Source of the DNA: Branchiostoma floridae
Taxonomy: Eukaryota > Chordata > Leptocardii > Amphioxiformes > Branchiostomatidae
Direction: 5' to 3'
Assembly (NCBI RefSeq): GCF_000003815.2
Contig: NC_049979.1
Location: forward strand, 34,942,600 to 35,006,599
DNA length: 64,000 nt
Positions 34,840-48,195 of this stretch are shown one piece after another (positions within the stretch are counted from its first letter, which is position 1; the number at the start of each line of letters is the position of its first letter). Below the pieces are notes generated by a model. It was given only the letters and a program-made list of their open reading frames with translations. It had not been told where the DNA came from and searched no databases. A program made the position numbers and the translations under genes.

Positions 34840-37000
34840 TTATTTGTAAGCATCTATGTGTTTTTGTCATCTTCCCCCCATAAAAACTTTTATAACCCCC
34901 ATAAACCAAGCTGCAAAGCTTGGCCTTTGTTGGGGTCTTGTGTTTTTAGAATGATTTTCTTCAGTGGACACTGGTGACTCTATTGTTACCTGTCAGACAC
35001 AATTTCCTGTACTTGAAAGGTATATGTGGGAATTACCCTCTTCCCAGCCCACTGACCCTGTTATTCACGGATGTCTGCACATGTCCTTTTGGTATCCTCA
35101 GATGTCTACAAATGTACATCCTCCTGTTATCCACAGAAGGCCGTTCATGTACATTCTGGTGTGCACCTGACACCAGAGTGAACATGTTACAATTAAGTTC
35201 AGTCTTCACTGTGTGCAAAAAATAAGATAGAAATGTACAGTCCTGCGCGGAAAACAGAATGGTGTTAATCTTTAGTCTTGTTGGGGAGAAAACAAAAGGA
35301 TTCCGCAATTGTCATATCGTCACATCATTCAATCAAGCAATTGTTTACCGAATCGCATGGATGATTTGTTTTCCACAGAAAACCTTACATTAACCGCGAC
35401 AAATTGTAGATATACAAGCTTTAAGAGGGAAATAGCTCCACCTAAAATCCTGCCTGGTTTCTCGTTACATTTATACCCACATAACTTACACTAAACGCAA
35501 ACTTGTTTATATTGGTGATACCAATATTTCAACTCTAGTTTATTTTTTTTTCATCTTGAGAACCGGGTGACACCTTCAGCAATTTTGGCTTATTTTCAAA
35601 GCAGCAAGGTAACAAAAGATAAATCAAATTCATACGGCAAAATTGAATGACATTCTTTCTGGCATCAATGTTAGTCTGCAGCATTTCATGCTGTACTTCA
35701 AACTTTGCCAGTCACCAATGGATGTTATTAACTCATATAATGGTAAAATGGTACCAGTCAGGTCTTTGTAGTAAGGTGTAGATATGTGTTACCAAACCAA
35801 AGTACCACAACTTGTTGGTGGAAATAAAACAAAAGTGTAGAATGACTCTTTTCTTGTAGTGTATCCGAATATTGTTATTGAGCTGTATTAGATGTGTAAC
35901 AAAAATTAAAAGCTCCATACCATTTGAGGAAGACTTTTGGATGATATTTTGAATTGCTCACCCTTTGCCGGTCTGACATTTTCAGCACCATTCATGATGT
36001 CGACAAGTGTGCTTGCCATTGACTGCCCCCACCCCCCACTCCACACCATTGTGAAGTTTATTTATTTATCTCTGTTTTCTTTATACAGGGTTGACCGCAC
36101 TCATCGCCTATAGCTAGGCATGCCTGAAACAGAATAACATAAACAAAGAGATAAGTCAGAATGAAATATGTATCAAAGAAAAGGAAAAATGTGGCAAACA
36201 ATTGAGCTTTATTGATTGATGACCATCTTTATAGCAGTTATAATTTAATGTTAGGCCACACCAATTTAATTTGTTGCTTCTCGGATTTTTTCAGAAAAAT
36301 ATTGGAGCGGTTGGTCGAAAAAAAAATAATAAAAAAATTTGCAAAAAGTCGGGTGAACATATGAGGCTTATATAACAAAAAACAAGGTTAGTAGTCACGT
36401 TTTCAGCTTTTCATCGCATGACTTATCCAATGAATTTCTTTGATTTGGTACCACTGTTCTGAATACAGGGAATTGTTTTTATACTAAACTTATGTGTGTT
36501 GAAGAAATGCAAGAAGCTTATTGGTTGTTTTCATGTGACTAAAAAGAAGCTCTCTGGTTGGTTTATCAGCAGTATGTGCCCCTGGAGTGTTTTTTTTTAT
36601 ATAGGTCTGCAACAGCTTTTAAACCTATATTATTTTTATTGGGACTAAATTTTTTTCCCAAATCGGAAAAAAATGTGTCGGGAAATCCTATAAGCAACAA
36701 ATAAAATTGCCGTGGCCCTAGTAGTGTCTTCCAAGTGGCCGGCTTTTTGTATATCCTGACTAAACTATATTTCATTGGCTTGACTCCCTTAGAACTTGGC
36801 CAACACTTCAGGAAAATTTTGGCCACAGGAGAATATTCAACTTCCTACATGTAGTTGTGTTGATTTATTATGTAAACATGAAATTATGATTTTCAACTGA
36901 GAACTTTTACATTGTGCTTGAGGTGGTAATAAGTTGTTTCCATATAATTAATGTTTCCATGGTAATAGGGAATCCTGAGCTCCTATTGGGCGATGTTTAT
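34840..37000. other. Intergenic region between copies B and C
   Basis: No gene supported. The block at 35540-36060 matches 15110-15630. A direct repeat of GAATCCTGAGCTCCTAT and GGATCCTGAGCTCCTAT lies at about 36970-37030. Confidence 0.55.
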
Positions 37001-37316
37001 AGTGATAAAGGATCCTGAGCTCCTATCGGTGTGACATAACCAAACTAAACAAGCGTGACCTATAGAAATATCTACATTGAGCTCTCGAGAGACTCTTCAA
37101 ATTTCGACAAATCTATCGGATCTACTTCTACAATTCTGACTTTTACAACTCTAGGAAAGGAAATGGTCAGCACTGTTGCTGTCGGCGAGAAATATTAAAT
37201 GTTGAAAAGTTTTTTATCGGAGAATTTGAGAATCATTGAAATATTTCTAAGTTGCTGGCTATAGTTTTTCGATCGTTACAACTATGAAGTGTTTTCCCAA
37301 GAAGAAATGCCAGTGG

Positions 37317-40300
37317 TTACTTCTTCGCCTTAGCCTTAGTTGTAGTCTTCTTAGTTGTACCCCAGTCTATCTGTGTACAGGCCAAGTTATGCTTAAACAG
37401 GCTATATTTGTTCTTTAAAGATTTCGTTTCTTCTCCGGGAAATCTAAACCTCGAATAGAGCCTGCTTTCAGGTCCTGTGCGGTTGTGCCCGATGACGTTG
37501 CGACAAGCGGCAGTCCGGAGCCTTCCAAGTGCCGAGAAGAATAGTTCTGTAAAAAAACAGACAAAAATTTGGTCACCGCGAAAACCGCGAACATTCATCC
37601 ACCGCGAACATTTCTGCATTTACAGTATATTGACATTCTCAAACATACCTGCGTGTCCAATTCTAGCTAATGCTGGATCTGGGTCGAATCCGATGGACTT
37701 CATCTCATTTGTTGACGCCATGAAGAAATTCATGCAGATTTCGTTGGCATAACAACCTGAGGAATATCATAACTTTTACGTTAGAGTACGAATATAAGGT
37801 ACAACAAATGTCTTTATGCAAACAGAACGTCGATATAGACATACAAGTATTAAAATTTGCACTGAAAATGTACAAAACATGAATCGATATGTCATTATTT
37901 GATTGCTCTAAGTTGTATGCTAATGGCAGTACTGAATTAATCAAATATGCTCAACTTTTGAGTGCCATTTGAAATGTTTTTGACGTTACTCATTCTATGA
38001 GTCATGTTTTTCTTTTGCCATGTCTAAACTTGAATTAACAAATCCACGTCGACCAAATCATCTAATAGTGTTGTAATATTGAAGGGAATAGAAATTTACG
38101 TCAGTGCTTGCTTTTTGGCTTACTTTTAAAAATTCAGAAAATAATTATTACCAGGGAAACCCGGGATCTCATGAAAGTGGTTGGGTTCATATTGCTGCAG
38201 TAGGCAGATGTGGTCCTCGTCCCCGGTAACATGAAGCGTGCTGGAAAACATCTGCCGGGGCTCCTTCTCGAACGTTGCGCTCACCTTTACGTAAAATTGG
38301 AAAGATGTGTTAGATCTTGCATTTTAGCAGAAAAGCATTAAAACAAATCATATTTTTCTATCAATACTACAACAATGTCAACGTAACAGAAAATAGAAAA
38401 AATTAACTGTTACAACTATTATGTTCCATTTAACAATATACAAAGAGAGCAAGTAGACAAAGCTATATGAGAGACTCAAATGTAGGTTTTTAGACATCAA
38501 ATTTCCACGTCATAAAACATAAGTTGATTCACCAGATGAAAATTTGTCTTGTCCAACAGTGATACAAACATGTCCAGTCTTGTGTCATTCCTGATGTAGT
38601 GGTCATCGTCGGTATACAGAAAGTATTCCGTTGACACCTGTGATAGCCCCAAATTTCTACCGGCGAAGTAACCCTGGAATTCGAATAGAAAATATGCTTC
38701 ACAGTTGGTTCATTACCTTTGGCAAGATGGTAAATTTATCGGTAGGGTTTCGTTGAAACAGTGCTTGAGTGTTGTAATGTTTGTGGTTTAGCAGGAACAC
38801 TACCAAAAATGATTTTTTTGTCTTATTTTGCTTACCTCATGGACAATTCTTATATGAAGAAAAATATTCTTGCAGGAAGAAAATGTAGAAAAAGAAATTC
38901 AAGCAAAACGAGATACCACACAAACTTTTCTAGAGATTTAAGAAAGATCTTCTTTTTTCTTATAATGCAAGAAAAAAAATCTAAAAGTTCTTGTTTTTTC
39001 TTAACCAAATTTAACTCTTAAGAAATGCAAGAATTTTTTTTCCTGGAAAATAAATTTTCTATGAGGAAGCAAAACAAGATACAGAAGAAAAGGCATTTTT
39101 GGAAATACAAGAAAACAAATCTCAAATAGTCTCCATAACCTGAACATGCAAACATTTTTTAAAGATTTCTTTGGGACAGAATAATCTTCGTGCTGGAAGA
39201 AAAATTTTCACTGAGGAAGCAAAACAAGATTAACAAGAAAAGGCATTTTTGGTAGTGAAGAAGCTACCGACAGATTGTTATGAAATTCGGTATGTGAGCA
39301 GGTGTCAACAAAATTGGCCTCCTAGATCCTAGTGGACTTCCATGGCACAACAATGGAAATTTGGGTACATTTTCATCTCATGTTCTAAACATGCAGTGAC
39401 CTCGATTTTTGAGCAAAAAGGTAGCTTTTGACCCAAGGAATATTTGTGTGAAATTATGTATAAGCACAGTTGTGAGTGCGCATGCGTCGTCCTGATGCAT
39501 AATGGTCATAGGAGCAAGTTTTATCAGTCCTTTGCCTTTGCCTTGTACTGGTCACGTTGATTTTAATTTCGTCTTAGGCGCATTAACCTGACCTGTAAAC
39601 CAGTAATCCCTATACAGTGGCTTTTTGTCGAATTTTACGGAAATGACGCACCGTCTTTTCTGGCATCCGGAAATGATCGACGTTAGGTGCTTGAACACTG
39701 GTGAAGAGCTCGCCGGGGGTGTCGTCTGCGATGACCATTCTCGTCCCTGGGTAGTGCTCTTGAAAAGAGGCGATGAGCCGCTTGAGATTGCTGTACCGGT
39801 AGAAGGTCTTTACCACCACAGTCACTCTGTCTTGGAACGTTCCTGAAATTGTAAGAAAAAACAATAGAATACAAAGTTTTCCTGGAACATTTATATTTTT
39901 TACCGTTAATACATTTTAAAGAGTCGATCAGAACACACACTGCATTTAGTGACTGTTGCATAAAAACACAAACGCCGAAAAAGAAAAAAATATAAGAATT
40001 ATATATATGCATATGCTTACCTCCTTTTTGATCATATAGCCAGGGCAACTGTACCTGCTGGATGTGTACTGGTATAGTTGCAGTGAGACCAGCATATTGA
40101 AGCCGCACTACAAAGGAGACGAAGTCTAACATTACTAAAATCGCCTTTTTAACTCTGGAGTCTATCTACTATATTGGCACGAGCGTACAGTACCTGTGAC
40201 CTATCCAAGCGCCAGTTGACTAAGACAAAATCCTGAGCTGCAACATAAATGAACACTGATAACAACGAGTTTAAAGTGGCCGATTGTTCTCCCATTCTTT

Positions 40301-43300
40301 ATAACGTGCCATTCCTCGACAGGGAATGTGTTGGTACGAAATCCAACATGATCAATGGCTCCGTTCTTTCGGTGTTGCCAAAAATGTTGTCTTGTTTATT
40401 CTTAGCTAACGTAGTTAGTACTAGGGCTGGGTACCGGTACAGAAAATTCAGGTCCAGGTCCGGTTCAGGTCCAAAGGATCAGGTCCAGGTCCGGACCTGA
40501 ACCTGGACCTGATTCAGTATGACTCATACCAATGGTCCATTTCACAACAAAAAAAATCTGTTTGGTGGAGTATTAGACCTAGTCTCCAAGCAGACCCAAC
40601 GGTGCCTTAGAGATAGTATCAAAGCTGGCCAGGGACTTAGTACGGCACCAAGGTGCCCGTTTGACTCCCTTAGCCGGCTATCTCCCTTTGGCCGGCTATA
40701 TTCCTTTGCCAGCTTTAATATATTATCTCTAAGGCACCGATGGGTCTGCTTGGAGACTATATTAGACCTACACTGGCGTTTTAAAATCCTACAACGCTAA
40801 CTGCACCTGTACGATTGGCTGTAAAACTTGGTAGAAATTACTATAAACTCTACTCTACTTCACTCTTGTTATTTTCTTCCACCTGCAAGCGCCAAAAGGT
40901 GTGAATGTCTGATAAAATAATATGTTAATTTTCTAATCGGTCCAACATCCGGTCCACCGAATTTTTTCAGGTCCGGTTTTTCTGGACCGGTCCAATAAGA
41001 AAAACCGGTTTTGTACCGGTACGCTGTACCGATACCCAGCCCTAGTTAGTACTACTATAAAATTCATACCTCAAGGTCATGATGACCACACCCCCTCCAA
41101 TCTTGCAGCTCTAGTGCTCTTATTACGTTACCTAATTACATATTTGTAATTTATGCTATTTAGATGACGTGATTGAACAACATCCAAGATGGTGGGTCAT
41201 TTCATTAGCGACGGTAAAATCAGGTTACCCAGATTCGTCAACATCTTTTATTAAAAAGATTTGTCGACGGAATTTGGGTAAAAATTACCCGTCATTATAC
41301 GTCGTAACGTTACAATAGATAAGATAAAACGTTACAATTACATAATCCTATACGGATTTGATGATCGTAACCCAAGTCATTTTGAAATTATAGGGGGCCA
41401 ACCCCTGGACACAGAAAGGCTCCAAAACTTGTCAAAGGCCTTGTCTCGATAGGGTTACGTTACCTAAGTCGAATGTGTTCGCATCATATAGAGTGCTACG
41501 ATACACGATGTACTGCAGTTGTCTGTTCAACAGAGTTGGGTTGGTCGTGCGGATGGTCAACTGCTCGGTCCCTTCACCCTCCGCAGCTACATCGTCCACA
41601 CTGCTAGCGAGGTCGAAAACACCCTTCTCTGCACTTAGACGTACCTAGAACAGTAAAGAAATAACATTTTCACGTCACGTCACAGGGACAACAACGCTGA
41701 GGCGAACTGAGCTACCACTATGAATTTCAAACATTTTCGGACATCTACAGATATTCTAATCCCTAGGAATATGCATATCCCAAGGAAGAGAGTACAGGAA
41801 TAATACGGTACATGAAAACTTATCTTATTTGATATGATATATCTTATCTATAGTATCTTATTTATAGCTCCAGACAGGAAAGTGAGTGAGTGAGTGAGTG
41901 AGTGAGTGAGTGAGTGAGTGAGTGAGTGAGAGAGATATATCTTATAAAATCGTATAGTAAAATTATTGAGATACAAACCACTGAAATGCGAATCAAAAGA
42001 CATAGCGGCCATAATCTACCTGCTTCGTTGATGAGGAAAGTGATTATAAAGTTTTGCACTACTTACTTTCTTAACCTCCAAGCTCCATGTGTCAACAACA
42101 GATAGATGACAAACCTCCGAAAGATGTTCATTGTTGTAAGTTGCTGTAATTTTCTAGGACCTAACATGCTAGCATTGTTTCCTTGATAAGCAATTAACCA
42201 ACTGTACCTTTGCTACAAATAAATGCCTGTGTACGAGACCATACCATATATGCATAGCATGTGCCTTGGCCAACATATAACCCATACTCTAAAACTTATT
42301 TGAGCTTCATCATAACATTTCAAGGGAACGGTGAATAGAGATGATCAAGATAAACAGCCTGTGGAATATGAATACGGTATCACATCTACAGACGAAAGTT
42401 ATCGCTTTAGTTATCATGCGCATTTTTTATCTGTTACTTTTTACTGTCCATCTGAAACATGCACAGTGTGTGAATTTTGAGAGATCCACGAACGGATATG
42501 TAGCAACAGTAATCGCCGAGATCGTCACACTTCCGATATACATATGTTCAGGACGTTCTTCAGAAGGCCTCAAGAACATATTTTAGTGTGAAAGTTTGAA
42601 ACTTACCGTTAGCTGTGTTTGATCTTGGACGACACTGGCATCGAACCAATCTATGCGAACTCCTGTATACATAAGAGAAGATGAGGAGAGCAAATTTTGG
42701 TTTGGTTTGTTTTGTATCTTTGGCTGTTTTTATATCTTACATCTTGTGGATGAGAAATAATGGTTGAATCTTTGTGCGATCCACTTATTTGCTTGAAATA
42801 CCATTTCTAAGATTTGTCGCACTAAGACCCATATAGCTCTTGGAATTTTTTTCTGCCACATACAACTAACGTTGAAACGTTGGGACTTAACATACACAAA
42901 AAAACACAGACAAATCTAAAAATACATTGTGTGATGAATGTAGCTTTTTCAATAGATTTTATCAAACATTGAGTTCCTATAAATGCTAAGCTTAACCAAA
43001 TCACAGTATTCTTAGATTAGCATCACAACTCATCTGTGTGTATAGTTCACTAAAGAGAACAGAAGAAGAATACATAGGGACCTGTCGATACAATTAAAAA
43101 CGTTGGGTTACGGTCTATTGAAATGCAAATCAAGGACACCAACATGGTGGTCAGCACCTACCACCTTTATTGGTATGAGAATGCTGTATGTAAGCTCCAT
43201 ACCTTTTAACCTGACCGTCTTCAAGGGCCTGCAGTAGACACCGTGAGCCGGGTAGCTGATCGGTGAAGACCCTTCCACTTGGTTGTGAACATCCCTTAGG

Positions 43301-46300
43301 TCAATACGCCTAAGGGAACGAGTAGAATTTTATGTATGTTAGGAGCTAGATCAAGAACATTTGTACATGTACATTTGATCAGAAGTTGAATAAGAATAAT
43401 ATTATAGTTCACTTCATAATGTAGCGTACGTTGAACATAGCTAAAATTGTGACAACCATGTGACTGAACGTCATGACCCGAAAGTCTACAAGCATTTATG
43501 TGATAGGCAATACATAGATCCACATTTGATTACAACTTGAATTAGAAATATATTTTACCTCGTCACGTAGCGTACTTTGAACATGACTAAAGTTCACAAT
43601 TTTCGTCAAGCACAAAAAGTGGCCTACTTTAAGGGACAGTCGCGTGACAATCAAACAAGAAACCAAATTTTGCAACAATGCATTTGATTGACATTCTAAT
43701 GATTCATATACGGTACAAATTTCAATCCAAAAAAAATACCAGAGCGGCACTTATAGCGTTACAAAGTTAAGCCAAAAATTAATTTTTTTTAAGCTTGAAA
43801 CATCGTATTGTGTTCAGGCTGCCCAAGAAAAAAAATGTTCTTCTTTAGAAATTTCACAATGATTTTCAAACAAAGCCAAAATGTTGGTCTATTTAGATCT
43901 TGTTTTGTTTTGATGATAGATTTAAAGGTTTCGCCGGGACAGTGCCGTAAAATATGCTGATTTTCGTGTTTTTGAGATGCAAAAATTTGGGAAAATTGCC
44001 AGAAAACTTGATTTGCCCGTTACCATGGCAACAATGAGTTTTGATCTAAAAGAAAGCTATTTTGAGGGGTTGTGGACCAAGTACTATCACTGTGCAAAAT
44101 ATGAGCCAAATCTATTGTTCACCCCTGCAGCCATTGTTTGATCCTTACAGACATTTGCTCTTAGCACATTAAACACTCTATTCTGTACTACTTGCAGTTT
44201 TCGAATCTGACATGTTGGCCACATTATTTAAGACTGATCATAGAAATTGTTGCCTCACTTATTTAAGAATTGAGAAATTCGATACCAAATTTGCATCATG
44301 TTAAATGATGTGAATTTTACCCTTGTGACATTTCGTGGCTATGTTAAGTTGGACATTATCAGACATAAGTCATGCAAATAAGGGTTTCATGTACATAATT
44401 TATGAGAAAATGCTACATCTACGTAAGTTATGAGAAATTGTACAACAGCTTTCTTTGGTAAGACTTTCGTACAGACTATTTTTATTTATCCAGAGAGGAT
44501 GAAATAAGTAAAGCAGATGACATGATGAGGATTTTATCATAAATGAGCAACATTTATAATAAATGGGTCACTTGTCGTTCATAAGAAACCACCCTTTTTT
44601 AAAGCAGTATCTGAAATATTCATCGCGTAAAACGATCTTCATCGATAGGACAGGAATAGTGAAACACATCAACAATCTATAATACTTATGAACAATAAAT
44701 CCAACATACCTTTTTCCATTTATAATTGGATTATTTAATCCCCCCCCCCCCAGACTAATATAAGATATTACAAGAAGACACTCACCGTTTTTCAAATCTT
44801 TCCAAACTTTCTGCCATTTCTTTCTGCTTATTTGCCAGTTCCCATGGAGACAAGTAGTGTGATGGTCTCTGCCCGTCACAATTACAGGGTGTCTCTCTAT
44901 ACGTATTGGGAGCAAAACATTTTAGACTCTAGGACGCACCAATTTGACTTTGATGGCCTTGGATTTATTTCTTTCAAGTAAATGAATGAATGAAGAAATT
45001 TGGTGGGCAAACTATATAAGAAACAGGCACCCTAGAACCAAATTCTATAACGGGACTTACGGGAGCCAAAAAAATATATTTTCCCGTAGTCGACCCAGCT
45101 GTAGGCCACGCTTATCTCTTGCGACGACCATTTCACAGCCAGTAACTTTACATGGCAACATATCCCGCTCTTAGCCAACGCCGCGAAGAAGCCATAGGTT
45201 TAGATCGTGCCGCAAACTGAACAAAATAACACCTGTTATTCTGTTTCGTTATGTATTTGTCTCTATTGCCTCAAAATCGTAAGTTATGTGTGCTCGCCAC
45301 ACTTACGTGTCTATACCTAGTATTTCTACAGTTACCACCACTGCAAGTACGGGGCCCGGGCGTGGGTTTGCTTACGTCAGGAGGACGCTGTGAAGGAGCA
45401 TGACAACATGTGATTAACTCCCGACCTTCTTACAACCGAGTTTCGGAATGCCTTCGGGCCTTTTCCCAACCACCACGACACACATAGGCCTTCTCAACCG
45501 AATTGCTCCAAAGTACCTAATAATGAAGACGTCAATAGCAAATTTAAACAAAAACCCTGGAGTTACTTACTCTTCTGTCGGAATGTCTACCTCTTCCCGA
45601 CGCAGGTAGCGTAGGATGGTTTTGACTTCGTACCCCGACGGAGCTTGTACAGCACCCGGGTCACTTTTAGCTACTGAGTCGGCTGTCAGGTTGAACTTGA
45701 ACAAATAGTTGCCACAAAGGCTGTATGTGTGGCGGTGTGCAACAAAGTTAAAATGAATGGTAGATGAATAAATGAATAATTAATGAATACCGTCATTGTA
45801 ACTGTGTGTAGTAGAAATCGTTTTGAACTAGATCTATATAGTGTCCGCAGAAAATAACGTGCAAATGTGTGTGATAAGTCAGAAAAACACCTGGTTATGT
45901 AGTTTTCTTGAATATCTTAAAGCAAAATTAACGAACAATTGAATAATACGTAAATGTTTAAAATTGTCAGCAAGGTAAGACAATTGGCAGAGCATATCGG
46001 GATAAATCCATATTTGATTAGTACAAAAGGCACTATTCTTATTGACCAACCGTATTTGAGTAGTCAGGAAAATAGACATCTCGTTTGTAACGCTCCATCA
46101 CACCACGAAACTAATTTTACTTAGGCTTTGTAGTTAAGCATACAAAATACATTTGCAAGAAGGGGAGGGTGCACGACACTTACCAGCCAACGAAAAATAG
46201 AAGAACGCTTCGGAAAAGCCGTGATATTTGATCTGGACTCATGTTGACGATATTCCTGTGTATGGTTAACATCAAAATAAGGAAACAAGGACATTTTGCA

Positions 46301-48162
46301 GAAAAGGTAATCTACTACTTTTACTGAAATAATTGGTTAGATTAGGATAAAGCCATAGCAGAGGGTATTGAGGGTTTGGTGCAAAATCGTCAAGATCGCA
46401 TGTTCTTTATGGTCAAATAGTTTATTATTCGGCAGAAGTGAAGAAAAAATACTACTCATCCCAATTCCTCAATCTTAACGATCATTACTGTGATATTTCT
46501 GCAATAAACATATACATTTCTCAATTGACAAAATATTGTCCAGAACCAACATGTATCAGATGTCTAATAGTAAGGATGTTTTTTACATGATGCAGCGACA
46601 AGTGCCTGCTTTTGGAATAGCTTTACAAAAACTAAGGATTCTCTTTATATTAGAAAAATTAAGCAAAAGCTTGTCCATCATGAATACATTTATAGGGAAC
46701 ACCTATGAATTCAACATTCAATATTCCAGATTTGTATGGGCAGCATAACTCAAGAACCTCTAGATGGATTACGATGAGATTTGGTATGTAGGTAAGTGTT
46801 AGGAAGACAAAGGTCAATTTTGGGCCCCCTGGTATGTGACCTTAGTACTGCAGCAGAAACTTTGATTTTGTATCTTTTGAACTGCATGTGCTATGGTCTT
46901 TATTTCTTTTGTGGTAGATAGCTTGTGACGTAAAGAATACGTGGTGTATCTTCGGCCCCCTAGCAGGTTGCTCTAGAACTACAGGGGCTTTTTCGTCAAA
47001 ATCTTCTTAGGAGTGTAACTGAACAAGGGTACGACAGATTTGAATATTTGGTATGTAGGTAGCTTAGACCGAGATGTACATCATTAACTGCAAATCATGC
47101 AAACTGGCACTCAATTTGTATTTGTAATTACGAAAATCTATACTTGTAATGTTTTCCATTATAGGACTCAAACACTTGTAATACATGTAGTTTGCGCCAA
47201 GTTAAACATTATCAGATACCAGTTATGCAAATAAGTCCGTAATTTGCATTATTAATTTAAAAGTGCCAGAATACATCTCGCCCTCCATTGATATGTAAAG
47301 TCCGATATACAAATAAACAAATTTTTCTGAGTGGTAAATGATTGGACAATCAACACTGTGACCAGTGTAAGTTATTGAAAGGTCCCTAGGTGTACATAAC
47401 CAAGCATAAATTATGTACACATGGAAGCCATTTCTATGATCAGACTATTTCATGGAAATATGATGTCTCCAATGATGCCACCTCTTGTTCTCTCTGCAGT
47501 TGTGAATGCTATGATAGTTGGGTATACTATAGTTTTGTGTGAACAAATTCTGAAAATTATTAAGCCATGCACTTTCGGTTACCACCCTTAAGTTAAAGTT
47601 GCCCGTACATCAGTAACAGATGCGTAGGGGTAGCGCCCATCTGCATTTCTGTAGCCCTTGGGCCACACATGTGCAAGCCACTACAACAGGAGGCTAGTCC
47701 GCTGGTAGTGATGTGTGTTTAACTCCCATACTCTTTCTCATTAGTGCTGAGTGCTAAGCAGTGAAAGCAGCATGTACCATTTTTCAAGTCTTTGGTATGA
47801 CTCGGCCGGGGATCGAACTCACGACCTACCGAATGCAAGGCGAACACTCTAACCACTAGGCCATTGCACCGGTTACCACCCTACCCAGTACCCACCAATT
47901 ATTATAGTAGACGCAGTTACAGTCACTGTTCCCCACCGGTACCCTGTACACAAGTAAAAATACATATACACAAAGATCAGCCGACGGGATCATGATTCGG
48001 GAAAATACTCACTGTGTACAATGCTGCTTCCCTCCGGTCTTCACTGTTTGAGAAATGTGGAGGTTCCCTTGATTAACTCCAAATTGATTTAGACTTCTTA
48101 CCCCAAATACGCAGTACGTCTCTCTTGGTGAGTCGGTTTCCAAGCCGTGTTGCGTTCGGCCT
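37317..48162 (-). CDS. B4GALNT-like: Beta-1,4-N-acetylgalactosaminyltransferase (GT12), copy C, complete
   Basis: Predicted Golgi type II enzyme adding beta-1,4-GalNAc to a glycan or glycolipid acceptor. Exons in transcript order: non-coding exon 1 from about 48162 to 48013; coding exons 46184-46255 (ATG at 46242), 45571-45720, 44786-44866, 43203-43309, 42607-42662, 41464-41644, 40021-40107, 39652-39842, 38533-38673, 38152-38284, 37649-37756, 37317-37546. All junctions are GT-AG, phases agree, and the joined frame is open: 507 residues plus stop. Residues about 13-27 (VLLFFVGCLCGNYLF) form the signal anchor; NLT follows at 30-32. The catalytic half holds VIADD (277-281), GYFAGRNLGLSQV, then DDD at 326-328, the metal-binding DxD. 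The C-terminus has FPGCYANEICMNFF, GFDP, RFRFPGE and FKHNLACTQ, all recalling vertebrate B4GALNT1, then a Lys-rich tail. Length is close to the family's ~530. Whether it is closer to B4GALNT1 or B4GALNT2 cannot be settled here. Confidence 0.88.
37563..37628. mobile_element. Solo end of the ATACTGTAAATGC element between the last two exons of copy C
   Basis: This short stretch with CCGCGAAAACCGCGAAC ends in GCATTTACAGTAT, matching the right terminus of the element at 57.9-58.5 kb. It is absent from the same intron in copy B. Confidence 0.5.
38798..39257. mobile_element. MITE of the same family in copy C intron, opposite orientation
   Basis: Ends CACTACCAAAAATG and CATTTTTGGTAGTG. The internal sequence matches the 6.2-6.7 kb element in reverse orientation (shared CATGGACAATTCTT). 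Copy B at about 19818 (CAGGAAGAAGG) is the empty site. The flanking duplication looks like AA rather than TA. Confidence 0.7.
40422..41044. mobile_element. hAT-like MITE (TAGGGCTGGGTACC ends) in an intron of copy C
   Basis: Terminal inverted repeats TAGGGCTGGGTACC and the matching TACCCAGCCCTA are flanked by GTTAGTAC at 40414-40421 and 41045-41052. The duplication fits nTnnnnAn. Copy B at about 21003 is the empty site. The internal sequence is rich in GGTCCGG-type repeats. It contains a nested element at 40580-40759. Confidence 0.85.
40580..40759. mobile_element. Nested hairpin MITE with 9-bp target duplication
   Basis: It begins TAGTCTCCAAGCAGACCC and ends GGGTCTGCTTGGAGACTA. The two arms are nearly complementary along about 45 bp. 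Flanks TATTAGACC (40571-40579 and 40760-40768) are an exact 9-bp duplication. It sits inside the hAT-like MITE at 40422-41044 and so is younger. A 9-bp duplication suggests a Mutator-type transposase; this is inference. Confidence 0.82.
41881..41930 (+). repeat. GTGA microsatellite
   Basis: About 12 tandem GTGA units in an intron of copy C. A shorter, imperfect array of the same motif lies at 20040-20066. Confidence 0.85.
47589..47870 (-). mobile_element. tRNA-derived SINE inserted in intron 1 of copy C
   Basis: The minus strand begins with a tRNA-like head: A box TGGCCTAGTGG (47853-47863) and B box GAGTTCGATCC (47810-47820). A tRNA-unrelated body follows. An exact 12-bp duplication, GGTTACCACCCT, flanks it at 47577-47588 and 47871-47882. 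Copy B near 27424-27436 is the empty site. The parent tRNA is not identified. Confidence 0.85.
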
Positions 48163-48195
48163 AGAGTATTCTGAAGTCTGGCAGTCGCTTATATC
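48013..48195 (-). promoter_or_regulatory. Core promoter and non-coding exon 1 of copy C
   Basis: GATATAAG lies on the minus strand at 48188-48195, followed by sequence strongly conserved in all three paralogues and ending at a GTGAGTATT splice donor (exon end 48013). The TSS is inferred about 25-30 bp downstream of the TATA-like box. No long ORF is conserved in this exon across copies. Confidence 0.55.

Noticed and set aside
41862-42059. Frame rich in LTHS repeats
   Set aside because: It is the read-out of the GTGA microsatellite.
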